64,000 nucleotides of DNA from Mangrovimicrobium sp048323675 (GTDB lineage Bacteria > Pseudomonadota > Gammaproteobacteria > Pseudomonadales > Halieaceae), in contig NZ_JBLWFK010000005.1 of NCBI RefSeq assembly GCF_048323675.1, forward strand, positions 496,001 to 560,000, given 5' to 3'. Of this stretch, positions 15,704-24,282 are shown in pieces. Numbering within the stretch: position 1 is the stretch's first letter; each line of letters begins with the position of its first letter. A program made the position numbers and the translations under genes. The notes beneath the pieces were generated by a model that saw only the letters and a list, made by a program, of their open reading frames with translations, ran no database searches and was not told where the DNA came from.

Positions 15704-17197
15704 TCAGCGCGCGCTGGAACCCCCGATCTGGTCCTGGGGTGACAGCCCGACCACCCGGGCGCCGGTGAAGAAGCGGATCGACTGCGCCGCACCTTCTTCG
15801 CCTAACCCGGAGAGTCCCCAGGCGCTCCGCGGTGCAGTACCGCTGAGGGCCAGTAGGCTGTAGCCGTTAATTTTCACACCGCCGCAGCGTATTTTCCGGC
15901 TGAAGGCGCGCGCCCGCCGCTCGTCGGCGCTGTAGACGTAAGCCGCGAGGCCAAATGCGGTGCCGTTGGCCAGAGCCAGCGCTTCCTCTTCGCTATCGAA
16001 ACTGTGGATACAGGCCACGGGGCCAAAGTTTTCCTGCAGGCTCTGTTCGGGCGCGCAGTCATCCACCAGAGTGGGGGCGACGAAATAGCCGGGAAGATCG
16101 GGCAGTGGCGTGGGAGCAATCACCCGCCCGCCGAGGCTTTGCAGGCGCTCGATCTCGGTGAGAATGCCGCGGTACTGCTGCTCGTGGATCAGCGGCCCCA
16201 TATCGCTGCCGGCATCCAGCGAATGGCCGAGCTTCAGTGCGGAGAGCAGTTCGCTCACGCGTTCCAGCAGCGGTGCCTTGATCGAGCGATGCACCAGCAG
16301 CCGGCCGAGTGCCCGGCACCACTGGGCGTTCATGTTGCTCAGGCCGTAGACCACGCCGCGGGCGGCGAGGTCGAGGTCGGCATCCTCAAACACGATCAGC
16401 GGGTTATTGCCGCCCAGTTCCAGCTGCAGCGGCTTGAAGTCTTCCGCCGTGGCGGCCGCGATGCTGCGGCCCCCGGCCACGCCGCCGGTAAAGGAAATGG
16501 CGCGGATGCGCGGGTCGCCGACCATCGCGGCGCCAACCTCACGGTCGCCGCACAGTAACTGGAAGGTGCCCCGCGGCAGGTCCACCTTGGCTATCGCCTC
16601 GGCCATCAGCAGGGTGGAGTGGGGCGCCCACTCGGAGGGCTTGATAATGCACGGTGCGCCCGCGGCGAGGGCGCTGGCGATCTTGTGTGAGCCGATGGCC
16701 GTCGGGCCGTTCCACGGCGAGATCAGCAGAGCCGGCCCCCAGGGGCTGCGAAAATAGTCGATGTCTCCCAGTTTTCCCGGGAGTATCTTGTGCAGTGCGC
16801 CGTTGCGCAGGTGGGCTGCAGCGCCGCGGAAAACCAGCGGGACCAGTGACGCCATCAGGCGGGTGACCTTGATAACGGCGCCGGTGGTCAGCGCATCGAC
16901 CACTGCCATTTGCTCGGCGATCTCCGCAGTCGCCAGGTGATCGGCGATGGACTCCAGCAACTCGGCGCGCTGCGCCGGCGTGTGGGCCTCCCAGTCGCCC
17001 TCCTGGTATGCGCGCTGCGCCGCTGCCAGGGCAGACTCAATCTGCGCCGGACTGCTGCTGAGCTGTTGCTGCAGCTGCCGGAGGTCGTTGGGGTCTTGCA
17101 GCCAGCAGTTGTTGCTGAACTCGGGAGCGCTGCTCACACCGTCGATATGATTGCGCAGTGCGGGAAGACGCGGGGCCTGTAATTGTGTTTGGTTCAT
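15704..17197 (-). CDS. Aldehyde dehydrogenase family protein
   Basis: A 497-residue aldehyde dehydrogenase with base E260 (LQLELGGNNP), nucleophile C294 (MNAQWCRALG), NAD-contact stretch LLISPWNGPTAIGSHK and Lys in IIKPSEW. It belongs to a different branch from the aldehyde dehydrogenase at 4603. The Cys loop lacks the usual G-Q sequence before the nucleophile, being N-A-Q-W-C. The ATG at 17197 begins MNQTQLQAPR; a longer frame to 17245 uses a weak start. The gene is convergent with the DUF2141 gene (21 nt apart) and divergent from the glutathione transferase, with a 118-bp shared promoter region. It probably oxidises an aldehyde intermediate, substrate unknown. Confidence 0.9.
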   Translation of the reverse strand: MNQTQLQAPRLPALRNHIDGVSSAPEFSNNCWLQDPNDLRQLQQQLSSSPAQIESALAAAQRAYQEGDWEAHTPAQRAELLESIADHLATAEIAEQMAVVDALTTGAVIKVTRLMASLVPLVFRGAAAHLRNGALHKILPGKLGDIDYFRSPWGPALLISPWNGPTAIGSHKIASALAAGAPCIIKPSEWAPHSTLLMAEAIAKVDLPRGTFQLLCGDREVGAAMVGDPRIRAISFTGGVAGGRSIAAATAEDFKPLQLELGGNNPLIVFEDADLDLAARGVVYGLSNMNAQWCRALGRLLVHRSIKAPLLERVSELLSALKLGHSLDAGSDMGPLIHEQQYRGILTEIERLQSLGGRVIAPTPLPDLPGYFVAPTLVDDCAPEQSLQENFGPVACIHSFDSEEEALALANGTAFGLAAYVYSADERRARAFSRKIRCGGVKINGYSLLALSGTAPRSAWGLSGLGEEGAAQSIRFFTGARVVGLSPQDQIGGSSAR

Positions 17198-17315
17198 GGG
17201 GCAATTCTGCGCCAGCGCTTCCGAAGTGGTCTTGCGCTTTGTCAAATTTGGCCTTTGTCCCCGGAGTAAGATTTCGGGGTATCCTGCGCCTTCTACTATT
17301 TACGGAAAACAGTCC

Positions 17316-17951
17316 ATGAAACTTCTGAATCTCAACCATTCGCCCTATGCCACCCGGATCCGCATGCAGATCCGCCACAAGGAACTTCCGGTGGAACTGG
17401 TGGCGCCCGACGTCCCGCTGCGCACGCCGGAGTTTCTGGCGCGCTATCCGCTGGGGAAAGTGCCGGTGCTGGTGCTGGACGACGGGCGCAGCGTCGGCGA
17501 GTCCGTGGCGATCATGCGCTACCTCGAAGCCGCCTTCCCCGAGCCCTCGCTGCTGCCCGCGAATCCCGAGCAGGTCGCCTTTGACTGCATGCTCGCCGGC
17601 TACGCCGACAGCCACCTGGCACCGGCCCTGTTTCCCCTGTTCGGCGCCATGCTCGGCCGCGGCTCGGTGGACACCGCCGCGCAACTCGCCGAAGTGGAGG
17701 GGCAGCTGAAGAAACTGGAGAACCTGCTGGCGCAGTGGCAGGTGGGTGACGCCCGGCTCACCGTCGGATCCATCTGCCTCTCCACCGTTATCGCCTTCAC
17801 CCTGGAAATCTGCGGCCGCCTGGAACGCCCGGCGGTGCTCGAAGGGCTGCCCCACAGCGAGCGCTGGTGGCAGAGCCTGCAATCGATTCCGGTGGTGGAG
17901 ATGACGCTGGATGAGATGTTCAGCGCGTTGCAGGCGTTCCTGCAAAAGTAG
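17316..17951 (+). CDS. Glutathione S-transferase family protein
   Basis: A 211-residue protein with an N-terminal thioredoxin-like GST domain (about 1-80) and a C-terminal helical domain. It shows NLNHSPYATRIRMQIRHK with a catalytic Ser/Tyr candidate near residue 8, the cis-Pro loop GKVPVLVLDDG (about 47-57) and the glutathione-contact ES in GESVAIMRYLE. It resembles the zeta/maleylacetoacetate-isomerase style of small bacterial GSTs. Such enzymes conjugate or isomerise electrophilic intermediates, which would fit an aromatic or unsaturated dicarboxylate pathway, but this is inference. It is the last gene of the accessory region before a repeat-rich gap and the rpsF operon. Confidence 0.88.
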   Translation: MKLLNLNHSPYATRIRMQIRHKELPVELVAPDVPLRTPEFLARYPLGKVPVLVLDDGRSVGESVAIMRYLEAAFPEPSLLPANPEQVAFDCMLAGYADSHLAPALFPLFGAMLGRGSVDTAAQLAEVEGQLKKLENLLAQWQVGDARLTVGSICLSTVIAFTLEICGRLERPAVLEGLPHSERWWQSLQSIPVVEMTLDEMFSALQAFLQK

Positions 17952-18034
17952 CGCCAGGGATGTGGAATGTAGCCACTTGGGAATAGAAGTTGTTCCGCCT
18001 CCGAATGAGGCGGTGGTACGGGAATCTCGTGCCT

Positions 18035-18162
18035 GAGGTAGAGGGTGAAGCAGGGCATACCCGCTGGAACCGTGAGGCGACATGGATGTCGCCGCCCGAG
18101 CCTGCACAGGGACGTGCGCTTTTTGGCGTGTTCCAGCGGGTATGCCCTGCTTCGCGCTCGGC
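18035..18162 (+). repeat. Structured intergenic repeat, copy A
   Basis: The left border AGGTAGAGGGTGA is followed by a 24-bp arm (18047-18070), a 59-bp conserved core and the perfect reverse complement of the arm (18130-18153), ending at the border TCGCGCTCGGCG. The core contains its own hairpins: 8-bp arms at 18076-18083/18086-18093 and GCAC/GTGC at 18104-18117. The core and borders recur at 27.6, 27.8, 41.7 and 52.2 kb, while the arms differ in each copy. Confidence 0.85.
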
Positions 18163-18194
18163 GATCAGAGTCAGAGCACCGCTTTTATCGCGGA

Positions 18195-18215
18195 CTGGCC
18201 CCCCCCCCGGGCCAG
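18195..18215. repeat. Poly-C tract in a small palindrome
   Basis: Ten consecutive C residues (18199-18208) lie between CTGGCC and GGCCAG. Such a run could slip in replication or be a sequencing or assembly weak point. It lies about 170 bp before the rpsF start and outside any gene. Confidence 0.6.
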
Positions 18216-18382
18216 GGGGCTTCAGCCTGGTGACGAAGGGCAAATTTAATGACTTGCAGCAACTGATCAAACTACGTACAATCCGCGCCTCAAAATTTGC
18301 CCGGTGGTCTCTGGCCGCCGATTCTCCTTGCCACACCGCCCCGGAAGGGTGACGGGTGGCATTAACCCGTAAGGAGCTACTG

Positions 18383-18817
18383 ATGCGACATTACGAAATC
18401 GTGTTCATGGTCCATCCGGACCAGTCCGAACAAGTGCCCGGCATGATCGAGCGCTACACCTCAACCATCACCAAGGACGGTGGCGCAGTACACCGCCTGG
18501 AAGACTGGGGGCGCCGCCAGCTGGCCTACCCCATCAACAAGGTGCACAAGGCCCACTACGTACTGATGAACGTCGAAGCTTCCAACGAAGCCATGGACGA
18601 ACTCAGCACCACCTTCCGCTACAACGACGCCGTGATCCGTAACCTGGTGATCCGTCGCGACGACGCCGTGACTGACGAGTCCTTCATCATGAAGGCCGAG
18701 AAAGAGTCCCGCGAGCGCAAGAGCCGCAGCGACGAGCGTCGCGCAGCTGCCGAGAACGCCGACAACAACGATTCTGACGCACCGGCCGAGACCGCTGCGG
18801 AAGAAGGCGAAGAGTAA
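18383..18817 (+). CDS. rpsF: 30S ribosomal protein S6
   Basis: A 144-residue S6 protein starting MRHYEIVFMVHPDQSEQVPG, with the conserved WGRRQLAYPINKVHKAHYVL stretch. It binds 16S rRNA together with S18 in the platform of the small subunit. The C-terminus is a long acidic tail (about residues 105-144, rich in Glu, Asp and Ala), which in gammaproteobacteria is the target of RimK-type glutamate addition. The ATG follows AAGGAG by 7 nt. It begins the rpsF-rpsR-membrane protein-rplI operon. Confidence 0.98.
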   Translation: MRHYEIVFMVHPDQSEQVPGMIERYTSTITKDGGAVHRLEDWGRRQLAYPINKVHKAHYVLMNVEASNEAMDELSTTFRYNDAVIRNLVIRRDDAVTDESFIMKAEKESRERKSRSDERRAAAENADNNDSDAPAETAAEEGEE

Positions 18818-18828
18818 GGAGTAGAGTC

Positions 18829-19056
18829 ATGGCCCGTTTTTTCCGTCGTCGCAAGTTCTGCCGTTTCTCCGCCGAAGGCGTCAAAGAGATCGATTACAAG
18901 GATCTCGAGACCCTGAAAGCCTACATCTCCGAAACTGGCAAGATTGTACCCAGCCGGATTACTGGCACCAAGGCCAAGTACCAGCGCCAGCTGGCTACCG
19001 CCGTGAAGCGCGCGCGCTTCCTGGCCCTGCTGCCCTACTCGGATTCACATCGCTAA
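18829..19056 (+). CDS. rpsR: 30S ribosomal protein S18
   Basis: A 75-residue S18 of normal length: MARFFRRRKFCRFSAEGVKE, then IDYKDLETLKAYISETGKIV and SRITGTKAKYQRQLATAVKR. The single Cys near residue 11 is common in bacterial S18. It lies 11 nt after rpsF in the same operon and pairs with S6 on the ribosome. Confidence 0.98.
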   Translation: MARFFRRRKFCRFSAEGVKEIDYKDLETLKAYISETGKIVPSRITGTKAKYQRQLATAVKRARFLALLPYSDSHR

Positions 19057-19095
19057 AACAGCGTTGTATGCGCTTGGCCCCCGGCGAGGCCTGAG

Positions 19096-19974
19096 ATGAA
19101 GGCACTGGCTGAGTTCGCCATGCGCGGCCGCTTCCAGGCCCTGGCACTGACTGTTGCCGGGGCAGGGAGCATACTTTTTTGCTGGCTCAGCGCCGCCATA
19201 CTGGCGCTGGTCACCCTGCGCAAGGGCGTGGGAACAGGTGCCCAGCTGTTGTTCTGGGCGCTGCTGCCGTCCGGCGTACTGGTTTACACCGTCGGCGACA
19301 GCGGTCCGCTGATGCTGTTGGTAGGTACCGGGCTGATGGCCGCGGTGCTGCGGACCACGGTGAGCCTGTCGCTGGCTGTCCTGGCGAGTATTGCCGTGGG
19401 CGTGCTGGCGGGACTGGCGCTGATGTTGCTGGGCGGCCAGTACCTGGACCAGATGCAGGCTGTCTTCAACGAGTTTCTTGGCTCGCTGGAGCAGCAGCTG
19501 GCCCAGGGCGGTGCGGAACCCGTGGAGTTCGCCCGGCCCAGCGCCGTGCAGATAGCCGGCCTGATGGGCGCCGGGACCGCCATGCTGGCGACCCTGTGCC
19601 TGATGCTGGGCCGCTACTGGCAGGCGGCGCTGTACAACCCCGGTGGCTTCGGAACCGAGTTCCGCAGCCTGCGGTTTCCCCCGGCAGTAGCGGTCGCTAC
19701 GGTAGCCGTGGCCCTGGTGCTCTCGAGCCTGGGGGTGGAGTACCGCACCTGGTCAGTGATAGTGCTGCTGCCCTTGAGTTTCGCCGGACTCGCGCTGGTT
19801 CATGCGCGAGTCAGGGTCAAGGGCCAGAGCTCGACCTGGCTCACGTTTTTTTACCTGGCCTGGCTGCTGCTGGACCCGGTGAAGCTGGTGGTGATGGTGC
19901 TCGCCATTGCCGACAGCTGGTTTGATTTTCGTCGTCGCTGGGCGGGCAAAGACCTGGCCAAGGGCGACGACTGA
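19096..19974 (+). CDS. Conserved membrane protein of the rpsR-rplI gap (DUF2232/YybS-like)
   Basis: A 292-residue inner-membrane protein with about eight hydrophobic segments. A hydrophilic loop (about residues 112-148) contains MQAVFNEFLGSLEQQLAQGG, and the C-terminus is basic (FDFRRRWAGKD). A gene of this kind occupies the same slot between rpsR and rplI in Pseudomonas and in Bacillus (YybS, DUF2232), so position and topology together support the family. Its function is unknown. Spacing of 39 nt to rpsR and 57 nt to rplI fits one transcript. Confidence 0.85.
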   Translation: MKALAEFAMRGRFQALALTVAGAGSILFCWLSAAILALVTLRKGVGTGAQLLFWALLPSGVLVYTVGDSGPLMLLVGTGLMAAVLRTTVSLSLAVLASIAVGVLAGLALMLLGGQYLDQMQAVFNEFLGSLEQQLAQGGAEPVEFARPSAVQIAGLMGAGTAMLATLCLMLGRYWQAALYNPGGFGTEFRSLRFPPAVAVATVAVALVLSSLGVEYRTWSVIVLLPLSFAGLALVHARVRVKGQSSTWLTFFYLAWLLLDPVKLVVMVLAIADSWFDFRRRWAGKDLAKGDD

Positions 19975-20031
19975 CAGAATTTACAGGCTTTTAAAGAGTG
20001 GGAGTTCGCTCCCCGAAATGAGGAAAGAAAG

Positions 20032-20481
20032 ATGGAAGTCATTCTGCTGGAGAACATCGGCAACCTGGGTTCGCTGGGCGACAAGGTTGAAGTGAAAGCC
20101 GGTTTCGGCCGCAATTTCCTGATCCCCCAGGGCAAGGCTGTACCCGCAACCGAAGCTGCGATCGCTGAATTCGAAGCACGTCGCGCCGACCTGGAAGCCG
20201 CTGCCGCAGCCGCACTGGCCGACGCCGAGAAGCGCGCCGAAGCCATCAACGCGCTGGCGCTGATCACCATCGCCGCCAACGCCGGCGAAGAAGGCAAGCT
20301 GTTCGGTTCCGTCGGTACCCGCGACATCGCCGAGGCGATCACCGCTGCTGGCTGCGAAGTCGAGAAATCCGAAGTTCGCCTGCCGGAAGGCGCGCTGCGC
20401 GAAACCGGCGAATTCGAGATCGACATCCAGGTACACGGCGAAGTCTTCGCCACCATCAACCTGGCGGTTGTTGCCGAATAA
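20032..20481 (+). CDS. rplI: 50S ribosomal protein L9
   Basis: A 149-residue L9 of standard length. The N-domain MEVILLENIGNLGSLGDKVE with GFGRNFLIPQGKA binds 23S rRNA. An Ala/Glu-rich connecting helix (about 45-75) leads to the C-terminal domain (GKLFGSVGTRDIAEAI). The start follows AGGAAAG. It ends the rpsF operon and is followed by a strong terminator, then an oppositely oriented ABC transporter. Confidence 0.98.
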   Translation: MEVILLENIGNLGSLGDKVEVKAGFGRNFLIPQGKAVPATEAAIAEFEARRADLEAAAAAALADAEKRAEAINALALITIAANAGEEGKLFGSVGTRDIAEAITAAGCEVEKSEVRLPEGALRETGEFEIDIQVHGEVFATINLAVVAE

Positions 20482-20523
20482 GTCCGCCGCCGGTGCGTAG
20501 CGCCGGCTCCGGATACTCTCCCG

Positions 20524-20556
20524 ATGCACTGGCTACCCTGTAGCCAGTGCATTTTT
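20524..20556 (+). terminator. Intrinsic terminator after rplI
   Basis: Perfect 13-bp arms (20524-20536 and 20540-20552) enclose a 3-nt loop, followed by T residues to 20556. It ends the rpsF-rplI transcript and may also serve the convergent ABC transporter. Confidence 0.92.
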
Positions 20557-20610
20557 ATTGTCTGGGTATTTGCCCCGGGCCTGAAAGCGGCTGTTTGAAT
20601 GGTGCTTTTA

Positions 20611-21780
20611 TCAGCCGGAGACGCCCAGCGACTCGCGATGATAGAGTCGTGCCGCCAGCAGCCACAGCAGCAGGCCCAGTCCGAACCCGCAGGCCATGTA
20701 TACGGCCCATTCCCCCGGCGCAATCGCCTCATTGCGGATCAGCTTGAGCAGCATCTGGTTCTGCGCCAGGAAAGGCACCGCGAACTGCCACAACTGGTTT
20801 TTCACCGGGTTCACCATCAGGATGATGGTGGGCACGATAGGCAGGAGCATCAACACGCTCAGGTAGCTCTGGGCCTCCTTGACCGAGCGCGCCCCGGCGG
20901 CAATGAGCGTCAGCAGGGTGGTGCCGATCAGGACCATCGGTAACAGCACCACCAGCAACTGGAACACCACCGGCAGTGAAACGTCGACCAGTTGCAGTGG
21001 CCCCGGCGCGAGTTGGAAGCTCAATTTGAAGGCCAGCACGATCAGCATCACACCCAGCATGCCGAACAGGCAGGCGGCGAGGATTTTGCCGCTCATGATG
21101 GTGGTGCGCGCGGCGGGGGTGGCCAGCAGCGGTTCCAGCGACTGCCGCTCGCGCTCCCCGGCGGTGACATCGATGACCAGGGCCGCGCTGCCGATGAAGC
21201 TGAACAGGATCAGCAGGTAGGGCAGGAAGGTCAGCAGCATGCCGCGGCGGGCTTCCGGCGTCGCGGCATCGCGCATCGCCACCGCCACTGGCTGCCCGCC
21301 CAGCGGGCTCGCTCCCCGCTGCAGCCCGCGCAGGGCGCCCATCGTGGCGCTGTACTCCGCGAGTACCTGGCGAACCCGCTTCAGTGGAATCTGGGCATCC
21401 TGCAGCGAACTGTCGTAGGTCAGCTCCACCGGCGCGGGCAGGCTGGCTCGCCAGCGCTCCGGGTAGCTCGGGTCGATCCGCAGGATGACCGGTGCATCCT
21501 GGTCGCGCACCGCCCGCACCGGGTCCTCGGGGGCTGCGCCGATACTGATATTGCGGCTTTCGAGAAAGGCGAGAAGATTGGGAGCCCCTGCGGCGCCGAT
21601 AACCGGCAAGTCGAGGGTGGATTCGAGCTGGGTCCGGACCTTGTTCTCGACCAGTGCACCGGTGCCCAGGATGATACCGGGCATCAGCAGCGGGCCCAGC
21701 AGGAGGCCGAGCCCGACCGTCTTGCGATCGCGAAAGAGGTCGATCAGCTCCTTTCTGGCAACGGTCCAGGCAGCCCTCAC
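20611..21780 (-). CDS. ABC-2 type transporter permease (NatB-like)
   Basis: A 389-residue permease: one N-terminal membrane helix (about 22-45, VGLGLLLGPLLMPGIILGTG), a periplasmic domain of about 130 residues, then five or six helices in the C-terminal half. GERERQSLEPLLATPAARTT before the helices is the typical ABC-2 exporter stretch (E-R-x-x-x-S-L-E-x-L-L-x-x-P). The layout matches NatB-type sodium or drug exporters. Start is a GTG (21780) overlapping the stop of the ATPase gene (GTGA), so both are co-translated. The transported substrate is unknown. Confidence 0.9.
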   Translation of the reverse strand: MRAAWTVARKELIDLFRDRKTVGLGLLLGPLLMPGIILGTGALVENKVRTQLESTLDLPVIGAAGAPNLLAFLESRNISIGAAPEDPVRAVRDQDAPVILRIDPSYPERWRASLPAPVELTYDSSLQDAQIPLKRVRQVLAEYSATMGALRGLQRGASPLGGQPVAVAMRDAATPEARRGMLLTFLPYLLILFSFIGSAALVIDVTAGERERQSLEPLLATPAARTTIMSGKILAACLFGMLGVMLIVLAFKLSFQLAPGPLQLVDVSLPVVFQLLVVLLPMVLIGTTLLTLIAAGARSVKEAQSYLSVLMLLPIVPTIILMVNPVKNQLWQFAVPFLAQNQMLLKLIRNEAIAPGEWAVYMACGFGLGLLLWLLAARLYHRESLGVSG

Positions 21781-22520
21781 GCCGCGTCTTCCTCAAGGCC
21801 GGCCAGTTGCACGAAGGCATCTTCCAGGTCCTCGCAGCCGGTCTGCGCACGCAGTTCATCGGGGGAACCGGTGGCCTGCACCTCGCCCCGGGCGATCACC
21901 ACGATGCGGTCACACAGGGCTGCCACTTCCTGCATGATGTGGCTGGAAAAAACGATACAGCGTCCCTCGTCGCGCAGTCCGCGCAAAAAGCTGCGCAGCC
22001 GGCGGGTAGTCATGACGTCGAGCCCGTTGGTCGGCTCGTCCAGGATGACGTTGCGCGGATTGTGTACCAGGGCGCGGGCAATCGCGGTCTTGGTGCGCTG
22101 GCCCTGGGAGAAGCCCTCGGCCCGGCGGTCGAGGAATTCGTCCATGGCCAGGGTCTCGGACAGCACGCCGATACGGGCGTCGATGGTGGCTTCGTCCAGG
22201 CCGTGGAGGCGGCCGAAGTAGGCGATGTTTTCCCTTGCGCTCAGGCGCTTGTAGATGCCCCGGGCGTCCGGCAGCACACCGAGTTGTCGCCGCGCGCTGT
22301 CGGGGTGATGCTGCACATCCAGGCCGTCGACTTCGATGCGGCCCTGCTCGGGGGCCATCAGGGTGTACAGCATCCGCAGCGTGGTGGTCTTGCCGGCGCC
22401 GTTGGGGCCCAGCAGGCCGAGAATCTCGCCATCCTGCGCGGTAAAGCCCACGCCGCGCACTGCCTGTACGGTTCCAGTGCGGCTGCGGAACGATTTGTGC
22501 AGGTTCTCGATACGGATCAT
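21777..22520 (-). CDS. ABC transporter ATP-binding protein (NatA-like)
   Basis: A 247-residue ABC ATPase. It has Walker A GLLGPNGAGKTTT, Q-loop region GVLPDARGIYKRLSARENI, a signature region EGFSQGQRTKTAIARAL (degenerate F-S-Q-G-Q), Walker B NVILDEPTNGLDV, and the H-loop in IVFSSHIMQEV. The PDARGIYKRL sequence is typical of NatA-type exporters. It drives the permease encoded by the overlapping downstream gene. The upstream hydrolase gene ends one base before this ATG region, so all three minus-strand genes probably form one operon. Confidence 0.95.
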   Translation of the reverse strand: MIRIENLHKSFRSRTGTVQAVRGVGFTAQDGEILGLLGPNGAGKTTTLRMLYTLMAPEQGRIEVDGLDVQHHPDSARRQLGVLPDARGIYKRLSARENIAYFGRLHGLDEATIDARIGVLSETLAMDEFLDRRAEGFSQGQRTKTAIARALVHNPRNVILDEPTNGLDVMTTRRLRSFLRGLRDEGRCIVFSSHIMQEVAALCDRIVVIARGEVQATGSPDELRAQTGCEDLEDAFVQLAGLEEDAA

Positions 22521-22521
22521 T

Positions 22522-24072
22522 TCAGGGCTCCCAACCGTAACGGCCTGCAAAAGGGGGTGGGGCGATGAGCTGTTCCAGGCAGCTGGCATCGAGGTCGCTG
22601 GTGCTCGCGTTTTCCAGGAACTGGGCCGCGAGGCGGGGCATGCAGCCCACCGCCAGGACGTTGTGTCCCTGGCCGGGCAGCACGAGGTGGCGCCCGTTGG
22701 GGAGTGCTTCGACCACCGCGTCGCCGTAGCGCGGCGGGGTAACCGGGTCGAACTCCCCGCTGATTGCCAGCACCGGCAGCTCGCCGTCCAGCGGCACGCG
22801 GAAGTGTTCCGGCCGCTTGCCCCGGGGCCATTCGGCGCACATGGCGCGTGTCTGGGCCACGAATCCAGGACCGAGCACCGTGCCTTCGTCATCGGGGTCT
22901 TCCCGGAGCTCGGCGGCATCCTCGCTGCAGGTCACGGAAAGACTCATCCCCATGGCGAGGCTCTCACCGAGTTCCCGCGCGAGCATGCGCGACTGGGCGA
23001 GCAGGCTCTCGTATTGCCCGGCGGCGGCCTCGTGCAGCAGCAGGGGCAGCGAGGCGGCCATGGCAGGCTGGTAGGCATAGAGGCGCAGCAACATGGCCAG
23101 GTGGTCGAATTGCGGGACCTCTTCACGCCACTCACCTGTCACCGGATCGCGAAAGCGAACCGGGGTCGGCACCCTGCTGTGCAGGTCCTCGCGCACCTGC
23201 GCCAGGTGCTGGCGCGGATCGCCCAGTGCCGCGGCGCAGGCGGGGTCCTGCCGGCAGCGTTCGAATTGCCTGTCCAGCACCCGCTCAAGATTGCCGGCGT
23301 GCTCCTGGCCCAGCACCAGCTGATTGGGCACCACGGAGTCCAGGATCAGGGCGCGGGTTTTGTCCGGGTAGGTGCCGGCGTATTGCTGGGCCACTCGTGT
23401 ACCGTAGGAAACCCCCACCAGGTTGAGCTGCGCGACGCCCAGGACGGCCCGCACCCGTTCGAGGTCCCGAACGTGGTCGGTGGTCGTGTAAAAGCGCAGG
23501 TCGGCACGCTCGGACAGGGTGTCCCGGCATGCGATCGTCAGGCTGCGAATAGCCTCCAGTGTTTGCGGGCTGGACCCGGATAGCAGCATGTCGGTGTCAT
23601 CGAGGTCGCAGTGCAGTGGGTTGGAAGCGCCGGTGCCGCGGGCGTCGAGCAGCAGCACATGGCGATTGCGCAGTACCTCGGCAAACGCGGCCTGCAGGTC
23701 GGGGTAGCTCTCCAGGGCAGACTGGCCCGGGCCACCGGCCAGCATGAAGACCGGGTCCGCCTCTGCCACGCCGGTGGCGGGCACCAGGGCCAGTGCCAGC
23801 TCCAGGTTGCGGGCATCGGGGGCGTCGGGGTTTTCCGCGACCTGAAGGTGGCCGCAGTGGGCCTCGACGGACTGGCCGCTGGCGCTGGTCAGGGCGCAGG
23901 GGCTGAAGGTCACCTCGCCATAGACCAGTTGGCCACTGGCATTGGCCTCCGGGCCTGGGGCGTGTTGCGCGCCCGTGTTGTCACAGCCGCTCAGTGCCAG
24001 CATAAGCGCCGGCACCAGCGCCCCCAGGCGGAATAGTACCGCTTCCAAGTCTCGTCCCCCCTGTCCTGGCAT
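22522..24072 (-). CDS. Alpha/beta-hydrolase lipoprotein (TAP-type peptidase family)
   Basis: A 516-residue hydrolase with a lipoprotein signal (LMLALSGC, lipid attachment at about C30). It has an alpha/beta-hydrolase core with oxyanion-hole stretch FMLAGGPGQSA, LLLDARGTGAS, and nucleophile elbow GVSYGT (Ser). The C-terminal TAP-like domain has Asp in ISGEFDPVTPP and His in LPGQGHNVLAVGC. This architecture matches tripeptidyl aminopeptidase / SlpD-E-like hydrolases. It should act in the periplasm, anchored to a membrane. An internal TTG start near 24048 would give a shorter signal peptide. It is co-directional with the ABC exporter genes, 1 nt apart. Confidence 0.9.
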   Translation of the reverse strand: MPGQGGRDLEAVLFRLGALVPALMLALSGCDNTGAQHAPGPEANASGQLVYGEVTFSPCALTSASGQSVEAHCGHLQVAENPDAPDARNLELALALVPATGVAEADPVFMLAGGPGQSALESYPDLQAAFAEVLRNRHVLLLDARGTGASNPLHCDLDDTDMLLSGSSPQTLEAIRSLTIACRDTLSERADLRFYTTTDHVRDLERVRAVLGVAQLNLVGVSYGTRVAQQYAGTYPDKTRALILDSVVPNQLVLGQEHAGNLERVLDRQFERCRQDPACAAALGDPRQHLAQVREDLHSRVPTPVRFRDPVTGEWREEVPQFDHLAMLLRLYAYQPAMAASLPLLLHEAAAGQYESLLAQSRMLARELGESLAMGMSLSVTCSEDAAELREDPDDEGTVLGPGFVAQTRAMCAEWPRGKRPEHFRVPLDGELPVLAISGEFDPVTPPRYGDAVVEALPNGRHLVLPGQGHNVLAVGCMPRLAAQFLENASTSDLDASCLEQLIAPPPFAGRYGWEP

Positions 24073-24282
24073 ATCCTGTCAGCGGTCTGTCGTTGCCAGA
24101 AATTTCGATTGCGAATCACACTTATGCCACCATGGACACAGGCGCTTGGCAAGAGATCAAATTCAGTCGCGCCGGTTTAGCCGCGGGCAGATTCGACTTG
24201 CAATACCGCGCCGGTCCAGCAAATCACTTGGACTCGCGGGGGTAGTTCGGTACTCTGTCCTGCCCGATAAGACATCCTGTCC

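Larger units (their letters stand above)
17952..18382. other. Gene-free gap before rpsF
   Basis: This 431-bp gap holds one full structured intergenic repeat (18035-18162), a 10-C homopolymer inside a small palindrome (18195-18215), and the upstream region of rpsF. Short open frames here are not convincing genes; a recurring translated snippet (DVRFLAC) is only the repeat core read as protein. Confidence 0.7.
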
